Below are positions 42,611 to 52,939 of a DNA stretch of 64,000 bases, piece after piece (within the stretch, counting starts at the first letter, position 1; each line of letters begins with the position of its first letter). Made by a program: the position numbers and the translations under genes. The notes below the pieces were generated by a model. The model saw only the letters and a program-made list of their open reading frames with translations, was not told the DNA's origin and did no database searches. Source of the stretch: Plotosus lineatus (taxonomy: Eukaryota; Chordata; Actinopteri; Siluriformes; Plotosidae). The stretch is from positions 44,494,564-44,558,563 of the forward strand of contig CM045734.1 in the NCBI GenBank assembly GCA_024760905.1. The letters are read 5' to 3'.

Positions 42611-42956
42611 AGCCTAAAGACTAAACATGAATTTCAGCTTAGAACTGTGGGCTCATTTACTTATTCAGCAAAAATGAATCAGACCATGTTCTTTCATTCT
42701 TTTTGTGAAATGAAAAGCACTTTTGGGATTTTTTTTTCCATTCAGAAAGTCATGCATTTAGGTCTTGTACTCTTACCATTTCTAGTTTTTCAATATTTTC
42801 CCATTCTAAGATCCTGGTATTGTCCTGGTATTTTTTGTGGCCAGAGAGATACTGACCCCCTTTGCAGCTTGCTCTTTGACCTTGACTACTGGTTTATGTA
42901 GTAAATAATATAGAAACCTGAAGTTATTTAACTTGCTAGTGCTAGTTTTTAAGCAT

Positions 42957-42984
42957 TCATTCATTCATTCATTCATTCATTCAT
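42957..42984. repeat. (ATTC)n microsatellite
   Basis: Seven ATTC units form the tail of the adjacent reverse LINE-2 copy. Confidence 0.95.
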
Positions 42985-43174
42985 CGCCTTCCGCTTCTTC
43001 CGGGGCCGGGTTGCAGAGGCACCAACCTAAGCAAAGAGGCCCAGACATCCCTGCCCTCAGCCACTTCCTCCAGCTCTTCCGGGGCAACATCGAGGCATTC
43101 CCAGACAAGTCGAGAAACATAGTCCCTCCAGTGTGTTTTAGGTCGACCCCGGGGTGTCTTCCCGGTTGGTTTTT
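42985..43174 (-). pseudogene. LINE-2 3' end, minus strand
   Basis: On the minus strand it reads PRGRPKTHWRDYVSRL, then WECLDVAPEELEEVAEG and DVWASLLRLV, closely related to the copy at 12590-13012, and ends cggaagaagcggaaggcgatg(aatg)n. It is 5'-truncated to under 200 bases. Confidence 0.85.
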
Positions 43175-43331
43175 AAGCACATTATAATTAAATTATATCC
43201 GTAATTCCTTAATACACATAATGCCAGTTGGTTGTATGATCACTAAACTCCACACTGGTCCCGTTCGTGCTAAACCTGAGTGAATAAACTTGAGTTAATT
43301 GAAAATCATTAATTGTTCTTCTTCTCCTTCT

Positions 43332-43351
43332 TAATAATAATAATAATAATG

Positions 43352-43386
<35 letters not shown>

Positions 43387-43708
43387 AATAATGATAATAA
43401 TAATAATAATGATAATGATAATAATAATAATGATAATGATAATAATAATAATAATGATGATGATGATAATAATAATAATAATGATGATGATGATAATAAT
43501 AATAATGATAATAATAATAATAATGATAATGATAATAATGATAATAATAATAATGATAATAATGATAATAATAATAATGATAATAATAATAATGATAATA
43601 ATGATAATAATAATCATGATGATGATGATAATGATAATAATAATGATAATAATAATGATAATAATAATAATAATAATAATGATAATAATAATAATGATAA
43701 TAATAATG

Positions 43709-43754
<46 letters not shown>
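43332..43754. repeat. 423-bp TAA/TGA interrupted trinucleotide array
   Basis: About 140 trinucleotide units are almost all TAA or TGA, with a single TCA-type interruption near 43613. The last 60 bases are pure TAA. The array ends exactly at a SINE-1 head. The polyisoleucine and similar frames on both strands are simple translation of the repeat. Confidence 0.97.
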
Positions 43755-43756
<2 letters not shown>

Positions 43757-43884
43757 GTGGCCCAGTGGTAAGGTGCTGGATTGCTGCCCCCAAGGTTGGG
43801 TGTTCAAGTCCAGTTGTCACTGCTCCCCCATCCAGTGCAGCATTATGGTTATCAAAGGCCAGCCATGCCTCTCACTGTCTATGG
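43755..43884 (+). mobile_element. SINE-1, 5' part (interrupted by hAT)
   Basis: Ggtggcccagtggtaaggtg head, gggtgttcaagtcc box, ccagtgcagcattatggtta body. It stops at ctcactgtctatgg, where the hAT is inserted, and resumes at 45223. Confidence 0.9.
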
Positions 43885-44140
43885 CAGTGGTTCTTAACCT
43901 GGGTTCAATCGAACCTTAGGGGTTCAGTGAGTCAGGTTCAGGGGTCCGGTGGAGGTCAAGACACACAACCGACTCATATTCATGACGACACGCCCCGCTT
44001 GGCCATCATTGTTTGCCGATGATCACGCTACATTGCGCGGTGAATCTGTGCTGCAGGAAATTTGGTGTGTTCAGTAGTCGACTTGTGACTGTTGTGATGG
44101 TACGTCTTGTGATTTCTTTCTTAATGTTTTAATCCATACT

Positions 44141-44250
44141 ATGTTGACCAAAAAAAGAAAGTGGTCGGACGAATATGTACAACATGGATTCACATATCTA
44201 AAGGAACATGATGCTAGTCAGCTTCCTTTCTGCATGATTTGCAAAGTAGG
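44141..44250 (+). pseudogene. hAT/ZBED5-like transposase N-terminal fragment
   Basis: From the ATG it reads MLTKKRKWSDEYVQHGFTYL, then KEHDASQLPFCMICK. The basic start, the WSxEYxxxGFT pattern and the CxxC pair are typical of Charlie/Buster-type hAT transposases and the host genes derived from them. It is cut short where the MITE sequence begins, so the catalytic domain is missing. Confidence 0.75.
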
Positions 44251-45020
44251 ATCAACCCCCACTGACTGACGTATACTTATTTACTTACTTTGTCTTACTT
44301 TGTCTTGTATGGTCTTCTTGATAAGAGTTCTTCTCTTCTATTGACTGGTTGTGAACATATCATGGATTCCACCTCTCTGGATTGCTGTATATTTGTTCCT
44401 CAAATTATATTCACCTCTCTGGACTGCACTTTAGCCTTTCAATGTTGACTTGGCTATCTCAGTATGTCTGTCACCAATAGGCGTAATGGAAGTACAATGT
44501 ACTTACATGTACTTACAATATATGTACATGTATGTCTGTCTTCCTTTCGGCTTTTTCCCTTTTGCTCAGGAGTCGCCACAGCGAATCATTTTGATTCGCA
44601 CGTTTAATTTGGCAGAGATTTTTACGTCGGATGCCCGTCCTGTCACAACCCTTTTAGCAAGGGATAGAAACACGCTGACGACTTTGCAGCCTACTCTTTA
44701 CGAAAGTCAGCAATGGTTCTTTTACATGCCTCTCACCATAGACAGTGAGAGACATGGCCCGCCTTTGATAACCCAGTTAGCCGCACTGGGGGTATATGTA
44801 CATGTATATGTGTATATAATAATATATGTACATGTATATGTGTATATAATATCAATAAATACATATTCAATACTATAAATGCTTATAATAACAATTAAAC
44901 ATTAAAAAATAATGCATAAGATGTAAATAAAACAAATGCACACACATACAGATGCGCGTACACCCACTCAGATGTGCACCTCACATAAAAATGTATGTAG
45001 TTGTGATGGGGGGTTCATGC
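44240..45020 (+). mobile_element. Tigger/pogo-type MITE, copy 10, both termini missing
   Basis: Aaagtaggatcaacccccac at the left and the aaataatgcataagatgtaa and aaatgtatgtagttgtgatgg blocks at the right belong to the MITE. About 44275-44518 is unrelated, and a headless SINE-1 sits at 44534-44792. Confidence 0.7.
44534..44792 (-). mobile_element. Headless SINE-1 with 15-bp target duplication
   Basis: It has the same form as 17327-17584: the RTE-type tail at the left, and a start at the C-run before agtgcggctaactggg on the minus strand. Tatatgtacatgtat flanks it at 44519-44533 and 44793-44807. The length is 259 bp. Confidence 0.88.
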
Positions 45021-45222
45021 ATTGTATTGATTTTGTTCTTTGAACACAGTGATGTTAATGCACGGTTCATTTTGGTGCCGCAGTAAAAACATATACCTAT
45101 GTCTTGCATTTGAAAAAAAAAAAAAAAAAATCATATTTTTATTTTTCAATAAAGAAGGGTTCGGTGAATAAGCATATGAAACTGGTGGGGTTCAGTACCG
45201 CCAACAAGGTTAAGAACAACTG

Positions 45223-45415
45223 GTCTATGGTGAGAGATTCATGTAAAAGAACCATTGCTGACTTTAGCCAAGAGTAACTGCAAAGCAGTCAGCGTGTTTC
45301 TGCCCCTTGCTTAAGGGTTGTGTCAGGACGGGCATCCGACGTAAAAACCTATGCCAAATCAAAGATGCGATTATTCGCTGGGCGACCCTGAGAAAAAGAG
45401 AATAGCCAAAAGAAA
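45223..45415 (+). mobile_element. SINE-1, 3' part (resumes after the hAT)
   Basis: Gtctatggtgagagattcatg, aaaagaaccattgctgac, the RTE 5'UTR piece (caggacgggcatccgacg) and a decayed RTE tail. Confidence 0.9.
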
Positions 45416-45552
45416 AAAAAAGAAAAAATAATAAATTATTTTCATGGAAACGTGGGCGATTCTTTTGGATCACCCTGTATTTACAGTACTTAAAATTCGA
45501 TGCATTATTTATAAATTGTTCATGTTGCATGAATAAAAATCTATAGTATCTG

Positions 45553-45905
45553 AGTTTCATTAATTCATTCATTTATTTTCTGAAGCGGTTAATTCTACAA
45601 AGGTCATGATTAGAGGCTGAAGCCTGTCTCAGTCAATTCCGAGTGATGTGGGGTAAACAATGAACTTACTATTGGATTGCAGGGTCAAAACACATAGCTA
45701 CTGAACTCACACTCATATCTATTATCAATTTTAAATGTCAAAATACCCCAGTGTGCATGCCTTTTGATCTGTGAGAGGAAACTGGAATACTCAGAGGAAA
45801 CCTATGCAAGCATGTGATGTACATGCGAACTCCACACAGAACTGCCCTCACTGATCATCAGACTCAAAGCCGGGACTGTTTTACTGTGAGGTGAATGTGC
45901 TGAAC
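45553..45905 (-). mobile_element. SINE-2, minus strand
   Basis: Attcattcatttattttctg tail complement, ggctgaagcctgtctcagtc, tgagaggaaactggaatactc, and the head end gaatgtgctgaactga. It is decayed. Confidence 0.8.
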
Positions 45906-46587
45906 TGATGTTTTTACATATGTAATTAAATACATGAATTTTGCCTTTGCATGAACTTCTCCTTTTGTGATTCATTGTGTTCTCATGTTTTGTTTTGATT
46001 TCCTTCCATGTACATTTTTGTTGACACGGACATTCATATTAATTGTAAGTCAGGTCTTGTCTCTACCTCTGTTCTGTTATCGATGTGCTTTCTGATTGTG
46101 TGTTGTATTGCGCCTTGTGACTGATACCATGCATTTCAAAACCTTGTTTTCTGGATTTTGCCGAGTTCCTTGGCTTTGCATCTGTAGCTCTTAATTTTGA
46201 TTGAGCCTGGTTTCTCAGTGCTGCAGATAGATTTATGAGCTATCCATTAACATTCGAGGGATTAATATCTGTTGCATATCCCTCTTGATTTAACCCCTGC
46301 TTGAAATTATGACTACGATTAAAAAACTTTACCTTTATTAAAACACATTTATGTTTTATATGTGTGAATCCTGATTGCAACAAACCACATAACCTTTTTA
46401 ATTCATTATAATCGAGGATTTGCATTAAAACTTGCATTAGAGAAAGCTATGCCAGTCTGCACTTGCTATGTATGATTCCTCTTTATGAATTTTTATTCAT
46501 TGTAATGTATTTTGTAATATGATTGTATTTTGTATTGTATTTAATTTTGTATATTGTAATGTATTTAACCTGACATGGTTATAGCTA
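45906..46587. other. Non-coding sequence, no gene seen
   Basis: Unique AT-rich sequence, with a tgtattttgta-rich low-complexity stretch at 46495-46570. Confidence 0.5.
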
Positions 46588-46830
46588 CAGTGATCCCTCG
46601 CTAGTTCGTGCTTCAGTTTCTGCAGCTTCAGTGCATTGTAGGTTTTTCAAAAATATTAATCGAAAAAAAAAAAAAAAACATAAGGAAAACATTTCGGAAA
46701 ATGTAACTGACACAAAACAAGGCCAATTATGCAAAAACAAAAAAACAGAACAAAACAAAAAACCAAAAAAAAAAAACAACAACCCCAAACCCCTTAACAA
46801 AACTATTTACATTTTTATGTGAGGTGTGCA

Positions 46831-46882
<52 letters not shown>

Positions 46883-47105
46883 CGTGTGTGCGTGCGCGTG
46901 TGTGCGTATCTTTATTTACATCTTATGCATTATTTTTGAATGTTTAATTGTTATTGTAAGCATTTATAGTGCTGAATGTGAATATACTGATATTATATAA
47001 ACATGTACATGTACATCAGTCAGGGAGGTCAATCCTACTTCGCGGAAATCAGCGGTTGCAGGGGAATCTCGGTCCCCATTAACCGTGGAAAGTGAGGGAT
47101 CCCTG
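46588..47105 (-). mobile_element. Tigger/pogo-type MITE, copy 11
   Basis: It starts cagtgatccctcgctagttc after TA and ends gagggatccctg before TA. The internal tgtgtgtgcgcgcg part has expanded to 46831-46908. Confidence 0.9.
46831..46908. repeat. (TG)n/(CG)n microsatellite inside a MITE
   Basis: Tg and cg dinucleotides, in the same MITE position as the array at 10178-10226. Confidence 0.95.
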
Positions 47106-48734
47106 TACTTATGAGCATTGATACAGGTTTATGTCAGGTATGATGAGGTATCAAGTACGTGGTACAATACAGCACATAATTTTTACAAGGACCAGGAAAA
47201 TTCAAACAGCCATCTTTAAGATAATCTGTATTCAGTGTACTGTTTGATACGCCTTAGGACCAGCACAGCAACAGTTTTTAGATACTCTTGTTACATTTCA
47301 ATGCCTGCTTTAATGCAAAAGTAAAGAGGGAATATACAGCCTATAATTTCATCCTAGAAGCTCTTTACGTGATCACTTTTCATAGTAAAATTGTAATTTT
47401 CATCGATGAAAAGATCCAACTGTGCCATTTTTTAATACTCACCCTAGCATGCGTATCCGCTAATATTTTATGATGGTTTGCCCATAGTAATATTAAGCTT
47501 GTTCTGCACATCTGTATAGACATTTAATACAGAGAAAACGTTTTTGCTTGCTGCAATGTTATAATATACAAAGATTCCTTGAAAGCTTTTTTCTCCCCAT
47601 TTTTTCCGAAATTGAAAAACAGTGAAGGTTCTGTTATTTTGAAAAAAAATTACATTAAGAACGTTAACAGTTTATGTTTAACTATATATTTATATTCATC
47701 AAAGTATCACCAAATCCATGTACTAAAAAAAGAATATGGTTGGGAAAAGGTATTTATTGAAGAAATGTAAAGCAGTATTTCCATTATCTCTCTTTTAACG
47801 GCCTTAATTTGTAGTGATATGCCTATAGAGTGCCTACTGCACACTCAATTAGTGAAACGAAGCAAGGCAAGGGCAGAAACATATGCCATTGGCCTCAGTA
47901 AACTAATTACCTGCAGTCTGCTCCACGCAGCAAGACAAAAAAGTTTGAATGGAACCATGGGCAGATGTTGCAGGGCTTATTTAATGCTGCAGACGGTGTG
48001 AAGGATTGATCAAAACATGAATGATCACAGGCATAAAAACACTTAGTGAAATTTTTGAAAAATTATATTTTGATCAAAATAGAAAGCATTTTTGAAATGT
48101 TCCTGCGCTCATTTCAGGCTCTTTGGTCACGGTGTTAGAGAAATCACTTCATCTCTCTTCAATTTGTTTGCTCTTTATTGTGTGTTGTATTGAGAAGCTG
48201 AGCATGAATTTAAATCTTTTTTTATTATTATTATTATTAATCATTATTGTTAACCGAACTATCACATTACTTTAGAATTTATTTGTATATAAGTTTGACA
48301 CGTGTTTAAAAGAACTGGCGTGGAAATATTCTGGTGAACTTAAAGTTCACTAATTTCCAAAAAGGTAGTAAAATCTTTAAAGAAAGGGCATGTTCAGGGT
48401 AAGATTTCAAGTTTGTGTGTTTTCGGCCATGGTCGTTAATAGGGGTTCACATATGTTTTTCTTTTCAGTGTGTTTATGATTAAGACAGCTAAAACTTGGT
48501 GTGCTGACTGCACGGTTGTGGTAATTAGGAAGTGTAATAAAATGGATTTGGAGTCTGTAATAAAAAGCATGGCCAATATCAGCTAATCTAGACCAGAAAA
48601 TATTTCACAAAGTTAGCACTAGAGCATAGACCTTTGAAAGGCTTGGGTAACGTGACAAAGATTGCCATTGATTGTACATTTACACAAAGGTCTACATTTG
48701 TTCGAAGTGATGATAGTACATAGGCATGGGCTTG
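47106..48734. other. Non-coding sequence, no gene assigned
   Basis: About 1.6 kb of unique sequence. The stretch 47790-48010 is less AT-rich and carries a 60-codon open frame with no recognisable domain. It could be conserved non-coding DNA. Confidence 0.4.
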
Positions 48735-48995
48735 GCAAGGTTGTTTCTGTGTGGCATTTGCGTGTTCTCTCCAATCGTGTGTCGGTCTCCACTGGACTTC
48801 CTCTGGGTGTCCTAGTTTCCTCCCATAGCCCAAAGCACATTAGGCTAATTGGTTGCTCTGAATTGCCCCTAAGCATGAGTGTAAAGAGTGGTTGTGTGTC
48901 TTGGCCCTGCATTGGACTGGTGAGCTATTCATAGTGTACCCCACCTTCACCCAGAGTCAGTTGTACTCTAGTCAGTTGTACTCTAGGTGGTTTGG
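48735..48995 (+). mobile_element. SINE-2, head missing
   Basis: Gtttctgtgtggcatttgcg, tttcctcccatagcccaaag, ggttgctctgaattgcccc and attggactggtgagctattc are SINE-2 blocks in order. Confidence 0.8.
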
Positions 48996-49803
48996 CACAA
49001 TTAATTAATCAAATAATAAGAAATTGATGCAAAATCACCACGACCCTTCAGGAACAAATAAACAAAACAATTATCTAATCAATGTTTATTGAGACATACT
49101 TTGCCATCCTGAGACCTAAAACAAAGGTAAAGTAACAAAATACTGTATGAAAACAGTCATGTTTGTGAAAAATTAACAAAATATATACTTAAAACTCAAG
49201 CACAGTGGTGCCAGTCTTATTTTCTTCAGTCCAGTGCTACAAATCTAAAAGTGTTTCAGACTATTTGGTGACTGTATGCTGCAAAAAATATATCTAAATT
49301 AACAAGCCAGTTTTGTTTACATTTCCCTTGGCTCATTAAACTGGCTTTGGTTGCATGGTGTGATTGACAGGGTATCACAAAACTCACATTAGAACAAAGG
49401 GGTCACCCTTCAATTTATGGGTCATTGGTCTACTAACCTAACTGTGATGTGTGTAAAATGTGCCGAACATAAAATTGGAGACATTCAGATTTCTGGTGGT
49501 GTGAAATGGTGAAAGACATTAAATGAAGCCTGATAAGCTCCTTTTCAACAACCATACTGACATTTAAAGTGGAGGAGGCAGAAAAGGTAGGGTAAAAAAG
49601 AGTAGCATTTTATTACAAAGCAGAGAGAGTGAGGAAAGTGAAAAGAGTCAGATGTGAAATAAATGAGCTTCCTACACTCTACAAGAACTCCTCTCCATGT
49701 AGGAGTATAGATCTTGCCTTCCTTAAGTTTATTAATAGGTTAATTAATTAAATTAAATAGGTTTAGTGTGTTTTATACTTACATTCAGTGTACAGGTAAC
49801 AGG

Positions 49804-49807
<4 letters not shown>
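48996..49807. other. Non-coding sequence, no gene seen
   Basis: Unique sequence. No credible exon found. Confidence 0.5.

Positions 49808-49842
<35 letters not shown>
49808..49842. repeat. (TA)n microsatellite
   Basis: About 17 TA units ending at the left terminus of the next Tigger-D copy. Confidence 0.97.
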
Positions 49843-49843
<1 letters not shown>

Positions 49844-49846
<3 letters not shown>

Positions 49847-50332
49847 TAAAACCTCCGCTGACGAACGCTTAAGATCACGAACTTTTCGCCTCAAGAACAT
49901 TAAATTTGCGAGCATATAGTCTCTGCTGACGAACTAGTTTTCGGCGGACGAACCAAACCACGCGGTCGAACAGCACCACGGTGGCGGCCACGAGAAGTTG
50001 ACGCACGCTCACGGCGTCACAGTTCGTCACCCCCTTTCTTTGAGTGCGGAAGTGGTTTGTGTTTGATAGACATTTTGGACCATATTGAGTGTACTTTTGC
50101 TATTATGGGACCGAAAAAGACCCCACCACAGGCGGAGATCATTGAAAAACACGACCGAGGTGTGCGTTTGTGACTTCGCGTCCCAGTACCAGTACAAGGA
50201 ACAAGGAAGCTATTAAGGGTGCGTGTGTGGCTAAGGGTGTTTCCAAACAGTAGGCGTTTCCAAACACTCCTTCCAAACACTAAGTCCCTCCCTCCCTCCT
50301 CCTCCCACTCCATTCCATCAAGCCATCAACTA
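49844..50332 (+). mobile_element. Tigger-D half element abutting Tc1
   Basis: Cagtaaaacctccgctgacg after TA matches the inverted right half of 38377-39165 closely over nearly 490 bases. It stops at catcaagccatcaac, where the Tc1 copy begins. The other terminus is missing. Confidence 0.88.
50105..50172 (+). pseudogene. Tigger transposase N-terminal fragment, frame broken
   Basis: MGPKKTPPQAEIIEKHDRGV is followed within a few codons by a stop caused by a small indel relative to the copy at 38728-38904. No catalytic part is present. Confidence 0.8.
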
Positions 50333-51650
50333 ATGTACTGATAAACATTAGGCTTTCATATATTTTAGATTCATTACACACAACTGAAGTAGTTCAAGCC
50401 TTTTATTGTTTTAATATTGATAATTTTGGCAAAAAAGTAAAGAAAAACCAAAAATCCCTATCTCAAAAAATTAGCATGTTTCAGCCGACCAATAAAAAAA
50501 GTGTTTTTAATACAAAAAAAGTCAACTTTGAAATAATTATGTTCAGTTATGCACTCAATACTTGGTCGGGAATCCTTTTGCAGAAATGACTGCTTCAATG
50601 CGGCGTGGCATGGAGGCAATCAGCCTGTGGCACTGCTGAGGTGTTATGGAGGCCCAGGATGCTTCGATAGCGGCCTTAAGCTCATCCACAGTGTTGGGTC
50701 TGGTGTCTCTCAACTTTCTCTTCACAATATCCCACAGATTCTCTATGGGGTTCAGGTCAGGAGAGTTGGCAGGCCAATTGAGCACATTAATACCATGGTC
50801 AGTAAACCATTTAGCAGTGGTTTTGGCACTGTGAGCAGGTGCCAGGTCATGTTGAAAAATGAAATCTTCATCTCCATAAAGCTTTTCAGCAGATGGAAGC
50901 ATGAAGTGCTCCAAAATCTCCTGATAGCTAGTTGTATTGACCCTGCCCTTGATAAAACACAGTGGACCAACAAGAGCAGCTGACATGGCACCCCAGACCA
51001 TCACTGACTGTGGGTACTTGACACTGGACTTCAGGCATTTTGGCATTTCCTTGTCCCCAGTCTTCCTCCAGACTCTGGAACCTTGATTTCCGAATGACAT
51101 GCACAATTTGCTTTCATCCGAAAAAAGTACTTTGGACCACTGAGCAACAGTCCAGTGCTGCTTTTCTGTAGCCCAGGTCAGGCGCTTCTGCTGCTGTTTC
51201 TGGTTCAAAAGTGGCTTGTGCACAGTGGCTTTGGATGTTTCTACTCCAGACTCAGTCCACTGCTTCCACAGGTCCCCCAAGGTCTGGAATTGGCCCTTCT
51301 CCATAATCTTCCTCAGGGTCCGGTCACCTCTTCTGGTTGTGCACACAGACGTCCCACTGAGGTGCCTTGATGGAGCACTCTGGGAACAGCCTATTCGCTC
51401 AGAGATTTCTTTGTGTCTTACCGTCTTGCTTGAGGGTGTCAATGATGGCCTTTTGGACAGCAGTCAGGTCGGCAGTCTTACCCATGATTGCGGTTTTGAG
51501 TAATGAACCAGGCTGGGAGTTTTTAAAAGCCTCAGGAATCTTTTGCAGGTGATTAGAGTTAATTAGTTGATTCAGATGATTAGGTTAATAGCTCGTTTAG
51601 AGTACCTTTTCATGATATGATAATTTTTTGAGATAGGAATTTTGGGTTAC
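50333..51650 (-). mobile_element. Tc1-like transposon, near complete, left terminus trimmed
   Basis: It contains a 931-base transposase region with inner inverted-repeat blocks, ccctatctcaaaaaattagcat on the left and gataattttttgagatagg on the right. Roughly the outermost 57 bases expected at the left, judged from the terminus at 2848-2917, are missing where it meets Tigger-D. The outer right terminus is not clearly present either. Confidence 0.85.
50555..51485 (-). pseudogene. Tc1-like transposase with one visible frameshift
   Basis: The family start is MGKTADLTAVQKAIIDTLKQ at 51485. A small indel near 51418 shifts the frame before KEISERIGCSQSA. After it, an open frame of about 290 codons reads to the stop after FPTKY. 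It contains the helix-turn-helix region (SERIGCSQSAPSRHLSG) and the three catalytic positions: D in LFSDESKL, D in FQHDLAPAHSA and E in SPDLNPIENLWDI, the D-D-34-E arrangement of Tc1. It would bind the transposon ends and cut and paste it. The frameshift and trimmed end make this copy inactive as read. A GNQGSRVWRK motif is intact. Confidence 0.92.
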
Positions 51651-51670
51651 AGAAGATTCTTCTTCTTTAA

Positions 51671-51717
51671 TCTCTTCAGGTGATTATAGAAGATTCTTCT
51701 ATAATCACCTGAAGAGA
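51671..51717. repeat. Perfect 21-bp inverted repeat with 5-base loop
   Basis: The arms tctcttcaggtgattataga(a) and its exact complement ttctataatcacctgaagag(a) surround gattc. It lies at the edge of the Tc1 element. Confidence 0.95.
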
Positions 51718-51839
51718 GAGGATGGTTTCACCACCCCTCGAAACAGATCTGTAGTGATAAATGGAGTTTCAATAGAAAGTCTTTGTCCTGTCCTTTTATT
51801 TTTATTGTTATTTGCTCTACCAAAAAAGTATTGAGCACT

Positions 51840-52650
51840 CTCCTACAGAAGGATCTACTCAGAAAATCCTCTATATATATTTTGAATATATATAAATAAA
51901 AAGTGCCCAGGGCACTTAATAAAATGGAGTGGGTGGGCGCTTATTAAAATGTTACCAGCGGAGTGGAACGGTAAGTGCTTATTATCATCGAAGTAGAAAA
52001 CATGAATAATAACAGAACAATAAAAGAGTTTTACTGATATTTGTGTTATTCATTTTGTGGTATCAAGTAAATTACTTACACGAGAGCTGAAAATAAACAG
52101 AAAACAGCATAATTAAAAAAAAATCCTTTAAATTTCCCTCATAGTGCTGTTCCTTTCAATATTTCCCCCCAGATGTAAAATTGAGCCAATCAACATGAAT
52201 GTCAACTTTAATACATGGCACGTTGAACCAATCAACACAAACAAGCACATGGCCAGGAATGTCTTTAAATTTCTGAATATAGTGAGCACAAGAATCAGGT
52301 GAAAAGTACTCGTCATCACTTCCTGATAGGTCCATATCTGGCTCATCGCTCCATTCATTCAGAACATCCCGTAGTTTTGCTGTAGCTTGTTGGACATTTA
52401 CTGAGAGAACACAGCAAAATATTTTCCTGTTTTTTAAAGCATGGTGGAACAATCAAATGTGTTGCTACTGATGAACATTATAGATATTCCCCAGTGGCAG
52501 GGGGTCTTGAAATACCATGTATACTCACTTTTACAGGCAGTGAACGCCTCATTTACTGTTACAGAGACTGATCCAAAAAAATTGGTAAGTTTGATCAACA
52601 ATTTTGCTCCCAGTACACATGGGCGGTTATTAGACATAAGATAAAAAACA
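51840..52650 (-). other. Unidentified coding-like block, possibly a DNA-transposon relic
   Basis: Minus-strand frames at 52156-52452 (LRDVLNEWSDEPDMDLSGSD, then DEYFSPDS) have an acidic, protein-like composition. The block is bordered by gggcgcttattaaaatg near 51937 and gggcggttattagacat near 52621, which look like related motifs. I cannot name the family. An old transposase is more likely than a host exon. Confidence 0.35.
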
Positions 52651-52939
52651 CTGGGGGCAGGATGCGTATTACGTCGAATATGGTATACATATATATAGTT
52701 GTACTTTTTTCATACTTTGGCTGAAGGTGCGACTTATACTCCGCGACTTAATCTGAAATTATTACATATAATTCTGTTTGTCATAATAATAACACAAACA
52801 TAATTTCACATGTTTGTTATTTTTACTCTCATAACCACAAGAGGGCACTATAGGCTTGGGTACCAGTACCTGCTCATCTTGTATCACTGAAGAAAATGCC
52901 CCCCCCCCCCCAAAAAAAAAACCAAACAAACATATTCTA

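Larger units (their letters stand above)
43885..45222 (+). mobile_element. hAT (Charlie-like) element with perfect 8-bp duplication
   Basis: The ends are cagtggttcttaacctggg and the inverted ccaacaaggttaagaacaactg. The identical gtctatgg flanks it at 43877-43884 and 45223-45230, inside SINE-1. The interior holds a short transposase-like start (44141-44250), part of a Tigger MITE and a headless SINE-1. Confidence 0.93.

Noticed and set aside
43309..43807. Long open frames of isoleucine, tyrosine/histidine or leucine on both strands
   Set aside because: They are direct translations of the TAA/TGA trinucleotide array.
47819..48001. 60-codon plus-strand frame as a possible exon
   Set aside because: No family motif, no strong acceptor and donor, and no link to the TMEM8-family reading.
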